A DNA stretch of 64,000 nucleotides from Daucus carota subsp. sativus. Its lineage: Eukaryota > Streptophyta > Magnoliopsida > Apiales > Apiaceae. Each line of letters starts with the position of its first letter. Positions within the stretch are counted from its first letter, which is position 1. Both the position numbers and the translations under genes were made by a program. The stretch is from contig NC_030385.2 in the NCBI RefSeq assembly GCF_001625215.2, forward strand, positions 31,459,598-31,523,597, read 5' to 3'. Shown piece after piece: positions 25,595 to 35,836 of the stretch. Below the pieces are notes generated by a model that was given only the letters and a program-made list of their open reading frames with translations, did no database searches and had not been told where the DNA came from.

Positions 25595-25675
25595 TAAAAT
25601 TTTATTGTTTAAATTTCCCCGATCATCGTGCATGTCCGACGGCTAGATAATAAGTTTTCTTAAATGAAAAAATTA
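25595..25675 (+). repeat. Dispersed repeat copy B (shared with 9325-9412)
   Basis: It shares the ACATTAAAA ... CCCCGATCATC ... TTTCTTAAAT core with 9325-9412. It lies about 55 bp before the poly-A tail of the retroposon-like insert. Confidence 0.5.
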
Positions 25676-26809
25676 TCACCGTGAATTGCCGATTGTCGTT
25701 GAGATTTATTCTCATTTTCAGAAGAAAAAAAAAAACTTACGTTTTCTAGTATATAGATTTTAAGACAATTTCCAAGTTAGTTTAACAAAACTAGGGTTAT
25801 CCAAATTTGTTGTAATAATTCTATATGATATTTAATTCTTGAGAGTGTGTTATGGGCCGGCGAGGGTCATGTTTCGCTTGGCAATAACATGATCATCCAC
25901 TCATCCAGTTCTTTTCTCGTTTCATGTCACGACTTAATTATGAATGGAAAAGTCGCGTCTAGTCGCAAAAAATATGCACTGTTGGGACATGACATGTCTA
26001 TTTTATGTATACAAAATTCATTTATTAATCTTTTTATTATAAAAGTACCAATAACAAGTTTGTATAATTGCATCTTTGTAGGATTATAGTGTCAAATGGA
26101 TTACGATTAATAGATTCAAAAATAATGTTTTAAATATAATATTTCGATTCAATGATCTTAAATAGCATTCTAAAATTCTCTCCGTCATGGTTTATTATAT
26201 TAAAATCTCATTTAAAATTGTGTGTTGAGGTGAAAAATCTACTAAAAACAGTGTTTTGAACGGAAAATCCAATTTAGAGTATATAATATGTCAATATTAT
26301 ATTATATTATATTCTGGAAGGCAATTTAAATATGTTGACGGTATTCGAACTTTAGACCTTAAATAGTATGAGTATCAGAAAGAATAATCTAATAGTAAAT
26401 TTGATTAAGTGATCAAACCGTTATAATTTATTATATCGGATACAAATCAATGAGCAAAATTTTGCATTTTTAGTTTTAAAATTTTAAAAAATTGATTACA
26501 GTTAGTAAATTGGAAAAATATTAACTAAGCAACATTTTTTTCCCTTTTTTTTTTCTAAGCAACATTATTAATTGATGGAATATTTATAAGCGAGACACGT
26601 TACAAGGAGGCCGCCTGAGCGAGGAGACTTGGATTTGTGGAGTCTTCCCTCGAATCCCATACAAGGTAGAACACAACCCAGAACTCTGATTCACACTCTC
26701 GTGCCCTCAATCTCTGTACAACCTTCTCATCATCTATATTGCTAAAGACGCACAGATTTCCATTCATATATATTCAGACCTACACGTACATAAATACCAT
26801 AACACCATC

Positions 26810-29630
26810 ATGTATCGTGGCCTCATATTATTAAATCACCTCTTCTTAATCATCTCCATTTTTCCTTTACAATCTGACGCTACATCCATCACTCTTTTTC
26901 TCCGTCGACTAGCTGCTAATTCACGTCCCCTGCCCCACCCCCGATCGCCCCTTCAGGTAAACCTATCTAATTCTCGATATGTTAATATTTTTTCGTGTCG
27001 GATTTTCATAGTCAACTGCATGTTTTAGAGTTTGTAGGTTAATATGATATAATCTAGTAAGTCAGCTTGTTCAGAATAGTCGAATGAACGTAGCACGTTG
27101 AAAAATACAATGGACGATAAAAAAAAACGTAAAATGAGTTATTTTTCATTTGGAAAAACTGCGGATAATATGCTGCAACAATTGTGTGTAAGAGACATGG
27201 ACCGGACCAATCTTAAATATTGCTAACTTTCTCGTATCAAATGGAACTTTGAATGATTGTCTTACTAATTTTGAACTAGAAGTTAGGATTAAAGAAATTA
27301 ATTCTATTAAATTTAAAATTCAGTTGGGACAGGAGCCTTGCTAACCCTGCCTAATTTGACTATATATTATACTAGCATTTTTTTTTTTAAATTTGATTAT
27401 GTTTATGCCAACATATAAAGCTTATTTTTTTAAATCGTCTAAGTTTTACATGAATTTGTTGCGACAGATATCTCCTTCACCTAGCCCTTCACCAGCTGCC
27501 CCTGCCCCCCTCAATCTTCCTTACAAGGAGCCAGCTGCTACCAAGACTAGTGCTGAGCCAGTTGTTACCAAGCCTAGTCCTAAACCAGCTGTAACCAAAC
27601 CTCATGGCCAGCCAGCTGTTGCGAGGCCTAGTACTGAGCCAGTTGCTACCAAGCCCGACAACAAACCAGTTGCTACCAAGCCGGATACCGAACCAGTTGT
27701 TGCCAAGACATGTGACAAATTGTCCAAAAAATGTCACATTAACATGGTCACTGCCTGCCTTGGTAAGTAATAATTGAGCTACTTCACTACTCTGGGTTTT
27801 TTCCCTCCTCTCCTTTTGTGTTAATTTGTTAACCCACACACTTACATAAGAGCTGATAGAGCAATGCCACGAAATTTTGGATTTAGGTTCTATTTACGGA
27901 GAATTGTAGTCTCTCGACTAGTGTGAAGAGTTATGACAATATTATTAGTTGCCCGGAGTTTTGTGCACGTCCCGCAAATTAATTTATATAAGTAATCTTG
28001 AAGTGCATCCAAATATTCAAGTTTGTTGGCGAAATTTAGAACGTGCTTTCTATGAACTTATGGCACAAAACAATATGTTGTGATTTAGTTAGAATATGTG
28101 ATTATTAGAGCATCTCAAATAGAGGTTGCTAAGGGGTTGCCAAATCCTATGTGGCATGGCAACCTTGGCCGCCAACCTATTGAAGTTGTATGGTTGCCAA
28201 AATCTGACAACTTCCCAAAATAGTTAAAATACACATTTAAGTGCAGAAAGTGTTTATTACTAATACTTCTTTTAGTTCATTAGTCATTTGCAATTTAATT
28301 TAGGGGATTACATAGGCAACTTTCAAAGGTTGCTAACTATTGGAGTAGAATGTTGCGAAGTTGATAAAAAATAGAGTGAAAATTAAATATTAATACATAT
28401 GATGATTTGGCAAGGTTGGCAACTCCTTGTTGGAGATGCTCTTAGAGGACTTCTCTTATTTCTAGCACCCGGGAAGATATCTGTGTTATATGTCAAACAT
28501 GACAATGATCAGGGTCAATTGCTAGATGCTTACAAAGTTACAATCAGCATGGCCAATTGTACGATTATAAGCTTTCGTCAGACTTGCCAGGCCTTGTGTT
28601 TTTTGTAGCTTGTATTCCAGACCCTCTGGATGATCATTCTTACATGCGTGTTTTTGCCATAGCAACAATTCATTATTTCATTACTTATTAATCTATAATA
28701 ATTTAAATTGAACTACCTGCTCATGGCGGTCTGTGTCTAGATTAGTATTAAACATCCGATTAATAGATCTGATTCCGTGCTACAACATGGAAACTAAAAT
28801 GGTTTCTTTTTGTGTAGGCGTTGAAGGATCTTTGCTTCTAGTCCTAAATGAAGATGATCTCTCTTTGAAGGTCCATGTTACAGTTTCTCCTGCGATCACC
28901 TACAAGGATATAGAGATACCAAGGCATCAGGCGAAGAAGGTTTAACTTTTTTATCTCTATTATGTGTTAACTTGGAGCTGAAATATTTTTACCTTATACT
29001 TGGAAAGTTAAGTTAGCTAAATATATATTTGTACCTTACCTTCCGCATACCAGTTCTACGAACAATATACACTAGTCTGTTTGGTTTAAATTGGTTGATA
29101 GATAGGATGGTGCTGACTTGTTCAATGAAATTGAGACCAGTTCTGATTCTGTAGTCTGCAATTCTCTATACCAGATTAATATCTCAGACAGCCTTAGAGG
29201 AAGTTCATCAATTGTGTTGCATGCTGGGAATGAAAATTGTACAATTCGATTAGGAGCTGTTGTACCTCATGACACCATCAACCCGCAATTCCCTACTCCT
29301 GGCACTTATATAACTCCAATCAATGGAGCCTACATAATATTTGCATCAGCTCTTATTATTGGAGGGACATGGATCTGTTTCAAATCGTGGAAAGGAAGAC
29401 ATACTCGTGTTGATGGAATCCCATACCAGGAAGTTGAAATGGGCCAGTCAGACTTGGTTTCATCAGTGAACGTCGAAACTGATGATGCTTGGGATCAGAG
29501 CTGGGATGATGATTGGGATGAAGAGAAGGGCGTAAAGTCTACTTATGGAAATTTTGGCAAAAGTAGTGCAAGGAATGGTAATATTACCAGATCAGTTTCA
29601 GGTGGATGGCAAAATGACTGGGATGATTAG
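26810..29630 (+). CDS. Type I membrane protein of unknown function with Trp/Asp-rich tail (362 aa)
   Basis: Four exons join in frame: 26810-26956, 27468-27762, 28818-28939 and 29106-29630. Seen in the product: a hydrophobic signal peptide (residues 1 to about 24), then a Pro/Lys/Thr linker of repeated PAVTKP / PVATKP words (about 50-140), a Cys-bearing start of an outer domain (KTCDKLSKKCHINMVTACLG), a folded ectodomain (LLLVLNEDDLSLKVHVTVSP, SSSIVLHAGNENCTIRLG), one membrane helix (about 262-280, AYIIFASALIIGGTWICF) and a tail ending in repeated W-D clusters (DAWDQSWDDDWDE, GGWQNDWDD). It resembles a plant-only family that I recall as carrying the DUF7356 ectodomain. The function is not known. 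The tail motif resembles Trp-Asp sorting signals, which is inference. Intron 2 holds a MITE. Confidence 0.85.
28108..28441. mobile_element. Tourist/PIF-Harbinger-type MITE (GAGCATCTC ends)
   Basis: The ends are GAGCATCTC and GAGATGCTC, and the inversion extends imperfectly inward over GTTGC/GCAAC words. TTA flanks both sides (28105-28107 and 28442-28444), the 3 bp target of PIF/Harbinger elements. 334 bp, non-coding, in intron 2 of the membrane-protein gene. Confidence 0.82.
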
Positions 29631-31765
29631 GTTAGTGTTAGATAGTTTTCTTTCATTTTCTCTCTATATAGAGACAATAGGGGAGAGGGAAAGTAGACGA
29701 CAGAAAGAGAATCACAGAGATATGTATGATTAACTGGTTGAGAGCAAATCCTCAATTGTTAAAGACGATTTTTAAGTGTGCGGATTAGTATAAAAAAATT
29801 TTGAGTTACGAAACAGGATTGTATATCTTGGTAATATCCTTCATGTTTTTTTTCCTCGAGGGTTGCTAGGGTCTGTGCATTGATTAGAAAACGAAATAGA
29901 AACTTTGAACTAGACAATATTCTGTACCGGGTGCTTTTTCTTTACGCGGTGTAGTTTTTTTCTTCTTGTTTACATTTAGAATCCTCTTGTTGTAGCAATG
30001 GCAAATTCACGGGAGACAAAAACTTGTAATTTTGTAAGAAACAAGTGGAGGATCAAATGAGAGACTATTATTATGGTAGCTTCAGATCCTCCACAGATTG
30101 TACTGCAAGGACTACAGAGTGTGAATATGAGGAGAATCAGTTCACTGGTAACCGACCAAGATCATATCTTGAAATTTACCTATTGTACAGCTATTTCACT
30201 TTTATCCCATCAATTACAAAATATTCGTTTTATACATAGAGATTGAAAAGACTCTCACAGTACAGTGGCAAAAGAGAATATATGTTACAGAATGTGCTCA
30301 AATTTGGCCAATCACATGAACTAATGCATCATTTTAAAGTTAGTTTTAATCTTATTCTAAAACCATGATTATATTTAGCTGTTTATTATTCTTAACTCAG
30401 CCAAAAGTGCATAACTGTCTGGGCTGGAAGCAATTTAAAAAAACACAGAAACAGTGTAACCTCAGGACCATGTGAAGAGATCCAAGAGAGAGGTGAGGTT
30501 GAATCAACAGAAATTGACAAGACCATAGTTACTGTCCCATGATGCACGTGAAACACGTTACTTGAAGATTCAACACTACATAAATGTTTTTTATATACTT
30601 CCGAACGGATATGGGACTGGGTCATTGGGCCCATAGTTAAGTATGATAAATTAGTAACAGTGATCCAGCCCCCATATTCCATTCTGCAGCCCTACTCAAG
30701 GTCCTCAATGTCAAAATCCATGTACAGAGCTCCCCACCTCAGGCACAAAAAATGTGACTTTTTTTTGAAAAATATGATTTATAATATTACAAATGACTTT
30801 GATAATAATGAAATCTCTAATATATGCATAAATTATCTAACTAAAATTAGTTTAATATGTTATTTGAAAAAAAATTGTTCGACAAAATTTTGGATACTCA
30901 TATACAAACTACTAAAACATATTATAAATATTGTTTTGTAGTAAATAGAAGTATAGGGTATCATTTCCTTTTTTCCTGGCCAAAAGGGTATCATTTCCTT
31001 TTAAATGAAATTAAACAAATATTTGAGATACGATTTTAATAACTGGGATATATATTATAATAATCTTCATGATATTAAAATTATCTTAATTGATATTGTA
31101 AAATCATATGTGTATCGATCTCTTTAATACCCCTGTCATTTTATTTATACCAAGATCTGTGAATAAAATAATTCTACACCGACTAAAAAAATACTCACAA
31201 TCGCAGTAAATAGCGAGAGCCTGTGACATTAAATTTATTCCACCCGGTATATTAATTATTCCTTGTAAATGAATAGTTTGATATTTATTTAATGCAGCTA
31301 TTTTGTTGGATAGCTTGTGATTACAAGAATGAAAAAAAGGAAAAAGCGGTAGATAATAAAATAATCCTAAAAGAAACTAAAAAAGGGAAAGGAGTGAGAT
31401 CTGAGGAATCTGGTTGGACAGAAGCCAGATACTGGTATGTTCTGTAAACAGTTGAGAATAATACTTATAGTATAAACTTCTCTCTCTATATATGTATATA
31501 GTATTCCTGGAGAGAGATACAGAGAGAGATGAGCAGGGAGAGAGATATGGGTGGGGAAGACTGAGGTGCATCAGATCGTCAGAAGTACCCAAAAGGATCA
31601 CGAAATATCTGTGACCACCCTTTTTATCCTCCTTATATATACTATATTATTCACCTAGCTCCTCTAAATCTCTATAGTATACGCCTCTCTCTCTCTCTCT
31701 CTCAACAGAACAAAACACACATTGATATTCTCTCCCTCTCTCTCATTCTTTCTGTTGTTGGGGAG
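29631..31765. other. Intergenic region: 3' UTR, then promoter of the response regulator
   Basis: No further gene is supported. The last 150 bases carry a TATATATACTATATT stretch (about 31634-31648) and a CT microsatellite (31685-31703), consistent with a core promoter and pyrimidine-rich 5' UTR of the response regulator. The first 400 bases are likely the 3' UTR of the membrane-protein gene. Confidence 0.55.
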
Positions 31766-33445
31766 ATGGATGTTTCAGGTTCATTTTCATCATCTGCTGA
31801 TAGCAATGGGAGTGGACAAGAACCCCATGTTCTGGCTGTTGATGATAGTCTCGTTGATCGTAAAATCGTGGAGAGACTCCTCAAAGCCTTCTCTTGCAGA
31901 GGTTTTTATCAAACCCTTTTCTTTTTTCCTTTTTTTTCTCATCTTATTTGTACACATTCAGATGTAATGTACTAAAAAGTAGTAATGTGTTGTAAAATAT
32001 TTAATGTCGTAGAGATAAAGAGTTAGAGTCTTCTACAAGCCCTGATGATGTTGTTATATTGAGTTTGTTGTTGCTTTAAAATTATGATTTTGTAACTTGG
32101 GCAAGCCCTTCTGAATTTGATGTCTCTGTCTGATTATTCTTGCGTTTTGTTGTTTCAGTCCATGTTTTAGAAGTTATGGAAAACCCTTAACTGTTTTTCG
32201 CTTTCGCCCTATTGTTGTAGTGTTTAGGATTGGTTGCTAGCCTAGGGGGAAGGCGCGAAGCTCGTGTGAGTGACTAATGTCATGGGTTTGAGTCATCATT
32301 TTCTTTTGTCCGAATCCTAAAAATCAACTGTATTGAAAATTTTTGATGTTCTATCAAGAGTTATAGAGTCTTCCACAAGCCTTTTTATATGCTTTTATCA
32401 GATTTTATTGAGTTTGTTGTTGCTTTGTAATGTGGATTTTATGAGTGGGAAAGCCCTTTTGATGTCTCTATCTGATTTTTCCAAGATTGTGTCTTTTCAA
32501 TCTGAGTTCAAAAGTTGTGGAAAGCCCTTTTGGTATTACTGAAACTCAAAGTCTGTCAATGCGAGAAACTGTAGTACTAGTACATACATATGGATACACA
32601 AATACATTTTCATATGAAGGTATCGTGCTTTATATAGATATATAGATAACAGAATCGTTTGTGTTGGTAGTTGGGACTGATTATCTACATTGAATATGTG
32701 ACTTGACTGATAAGTTGTATTTTGTTTCAGTGACTACTGCAGAAAGTGGTATGAGGGCACTAGAGTATTTGGGCTTAAGAGACGATCAACAGAACACTTT
32801 GAATAGCAATGTAAGTGAGACTTATATTACAGGCTCTGGTTGTAATAGTTGCGTGTATCAGTAGCTTAATTGAAATGACACTCTTTTAACTTCTTGATGT
32901 GGAATTTTAGATGTTACATCCTTGAAATTGCGTAAACCAACATTGCATAGTTCTGAAAATGCTTATTCCTAATCATTTGTCCATATTGATACAGGGTTCA
33001 AAGGTGAATTTAATAATTACAGATTACTGTATGCCTGGAATGACTGGCTATGAGCTTCTGAAGAAAGTTAAGGTAGTTATGATTGAAAAAGATTTTCTTT
33101 CTTGAGAATTTTACAAGTGCACTTTAAAGCGATCAATTTTAAAGTTGTTCGTTAGAGATTCATATACAATTGGATAATTTTGCTGGTCCATATTATTGAA
33201 AGCAGGAATCATCATTGTTGAAGGAAGTTCCTGTTGTGATAATGTCATCCGAGAACATCCCAACTCGAATTAGCAAGTAATGTTCATAGATGATATTGTA
33301 CACATATATATATTTATAAAATCTCTGTGTTCTAAAGTACGTATCTGAATACAGGTGCTTGGAAGAAGGTGCTGAGATGTTTATGCTTAAGCCCCTGAAG
33401 CAATCTGACATGAAGAAACTAAGGGTACAGTTGATGAAATGTTGA
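31766..33445 (+). CDS. Type-A two-component response regulator, ARR16/ARR17 type (151 aa)
   Basis: Five exons join in frame: 31766-31901, 32731-32810, 32995-33072, 33206-33276 and 33355-33445. The product is a lone receiver domain with almost no C-terminal tail. All signature residues are seen: the acidic pair D26-D27 ([11 protein letters not shown]), the phosphoacceptor D82 ([17 protein letters not shown]), the Ser of [13 protein letters not shown], and K134 (MFMLKPLK). Type-A regulators lack a DNA-binding domain and dampen cytokinin signalling by accepting phosphate from histidine phosphotransfer proteins (established). The wording [20 protein letters not shown] and KPLK fits the ARR16/17 branch better than ARR3-9. 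Its position just before GLY1 matches ARR16. The 5' UTR has a CT repeat. Confidence 0.93.
32222..32340 (+). repeat. Possible SINE-like fragment in response-regulator intron 1
   Basis: It contains GGTTGCTAGCCTAGGGGGAAG upstream of ATGGGTTTGAGTC, a weak A-box and B-box pair. There is no poly-A tail or target repeat, so it could be chance. Confidence 0.3.
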
Positions 33446-34213
33446 GCCTTGAATCATAAATATTATTAGCGGGGAATAGTGAAATGGTGATACTGATCTT
33501 GTGTTTTGGGTTTTTGGTTTTTGGGGTTTAAGGTAGTAACAGTCTTTGTGACTGGATCCTTGTAGTCTGCAGAAAAGGGTATATGAGAAATTAGAAATGC
33601 AACCTAGCAGCATTGATTTTGTCTTCTAAAATGACTGCTTTATTTTCATTTTGCTCTGGCCTCTAGTTAATGAAAATTTGAATATTTACTTGGATTCATT
33701 CATGTGTTTTTGGTCCTACAATCATCATAAACAGACCATCATTAGCACCTGATTCAACACTGGTTCAGACACAATGCAGCAAAGGTTTGTGCAGCAGAGA
33801 CTGACCAAACTTTTGCAATAAAATTTCTACTTATCATTTGAAGAGAAAAAAGAGACCCCTTTTAAGTTTCTTTAATTTCAAAACAAAATTGAGTTAGAAT
33901 TGTGAAAGAAGACTATATATTGAAAAACATATAGAAGGTATATACTAAATACATATCTTAAGAAAAAAAAAGCATTTGTCAGCAACAAACCGATGAAATA
34001 TAATCCGGAATTTGAATTGATATCTTTTCATTGATTCCTCCTAAATTTCAATATAATATTGCTATTTTAGTAAAAAAAAATCATTGCTAAAAAAATTCAT
34101 TTGTGAAGGAGATAAGAATAAAAAGTGAAGAAAATACGTACATAATGAAAAAAAAAAAAAAGGGAAGAGTAGCTTGGCAACGGATAGAATTATATTTCCT
34201 CTCTATCTACATT
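33446..34213. other. Intergenic region between the response regulator and GLY1
   Basis: The first 200-250 bases are likely 3' UTR. The remainder is AT-rich, with A-runs at 33962-33971 and 34072-34080. In-frame ATGs at 34103 and 34145 precede the chosen GLY1 start, the second just before an A-run; they probably lie in the 5' UTR. Confidence 0.5.
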
Positions 34214-35778
34214 ATGTCGTCGTCGGCACCACCGGCGGCGTCATTTCCGACGAGTCAGCCACCACGCTTATTCACATACCCAATATCTCACTCTTTTCAC
34301 CCACCCCACTCAAACAATTTCAGACATATACATACACTCCATTCTGTCTCTAACCCCAACACTCCAATTGCTCACATTGACACTACAAATAATGAAAATA
34401 ATTTAGTAAATTCTACTACAGAAAGTATAGCTCTAGAACAACAAGTTGAAGAAGATGAAGAAGAGTCTAGAAGGGGCAATAAAGAGCAGCGTAGAGTGGT
34501 GAAAATAGCTTGGGAGAAGCTTGTTAGATGGTCTCGTTCTTTACGCTCCAAAGCTAAAACTGATGTTCTTGAACGTACTAAAAAGGTGGGTTTTTTTTCC
34601 ATTTTTATTGTGAAGTTTTGATCTTTTTAGTGTTGAATATGTGGATTTTATTCTATTTGATTACGAGAACAATTTTAGCATGAGAATCTGCAAGAGAATT
34701 ACCAAATGAGAGTTTGATATATGACGAAATGAGGGTTTGATAAGTTACTTTTTATTGCTAGCATAATAACTCTATTTAATTGTTAAGGGGTGACAAGTCG
34801 AAATGAAGACATGAGGTTTATGTACTTGGGGATGACCAAGAAATTAAATTTCACTAGTTAGTCTTTTGTTTGCGGGAGACTGGGAGCTGATTAGTATGTT
34901 TGGATTCCCCTCAGCCTTTATTGTGTTGTATAGAGCCTTGACTCATTGCGGAAAGTGAACCAATTTGATCCGGAATGGATTATTTTTTGGAGAAACTACT
35001 GTAGCATGTACAAGAAAACTGGTAGAAAAATGGATTCTGATGGTTTAAGAATTATATGTGTTTTAGAGGGTGGGGAATGTCCAACTTGCCACGAATTCAA
35101 GAAAGGTGGACCAATATATAGTATACTGTGGGAGGACTGAAGATACCACATGATATAGGCATTAGATGCAAGAAAGGTGAAACGTGGAAAAACCATGAAC
35201 TGCGCCCATTGCTCAACCATCTCTGTCTTACACATGTATAGTTTGAAATATATCCGCGCCATGCCGAACTGACCCCACACCATGGTCCAATATATTTTGG
35301 AGATACACAACACCCCCTATTGCTATTAGTTATATGTGAACCCACATGCAGATCTGTGGGGTTTTTTGAGTAAATATATCAGAGTGTGGTATTTCCGCCA
35401 AAAGCTCTTCAGCTTGTGGTATTTTAGGGGCAAATGGTATTTTGGGTTAACAGTGTTCTGGATGCAATTGATATTATACGAAAAAAACAGTATCAGTATG
35501 AATGATGTTTAGCTAAAAATCTCATTATTAGTGATTATGAGCTATTAGTTAATGTAATCCAAAGTGATTATATGCATTTAGGGGATTTTTTCACATCTTA
35601 ACATGTAGTATTATTAGTATCAGGATAACTCAAGGACTCTGAGCCGTTTTTCCTACAATCCTTGATATTTATTCTAATTTCGTGCCACGAATTCAAGAAA
35701 GGTGGATCAATATAGGCACTTGATGCACGAAAGGTAAAAGGGAAAAAACCGCCACGCATTGCGCCCATTGCCTAACCA

Positions 35779-35836
<58 letters not shown>

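Larger units (their letters stand above)
24856..25733 (+). mobile_element. Chimeric retroposon-like insert with poly-A tail and 16 bp target duplication
   Basis: The insert is bounded by identical 16 bp direct repeats AACTTACGTTTTCTAG at 24840-24855 and 25734-25749. A run of A directly precedes the right copy. Target duplications of this length with a 3' poly-A tail are the signature of LINE-type reverse transcription (established). Inside are a UBP-like exon (24904-25018), T-rich intron-like DNA, a tandem repeat (25288-25436) and a dispersed repeat (25595-25675). No RT is encoded, so any mobilisation was in trans. It lies in a divergent promoter region. Confidence 0.68.
24460..26809. other. 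Divergent promoter region between the U-box gene and the membrane-protein gene
   Basis: About 2.35 kb between two divergent start codons. The outer parts are likely the two promoters and 5' UTRs. The centre holds a retroposon-like insert (24856-25733, listed separately) and one Stowaway-like end at about 24691 (CTCCCTCAGAATG) without a clear partner. An AT-rich stretch at 25.75-26.6 kb shows no other feature. Confidence 0.6.

Noticed and set aside
34103-34213. In-frame upstream ATGs for GLY1
   Set aside because: The extension would be Lys/Glu-rich, contains a poly-Lys run from an A tract and does not resemble a plastid transit peptide.
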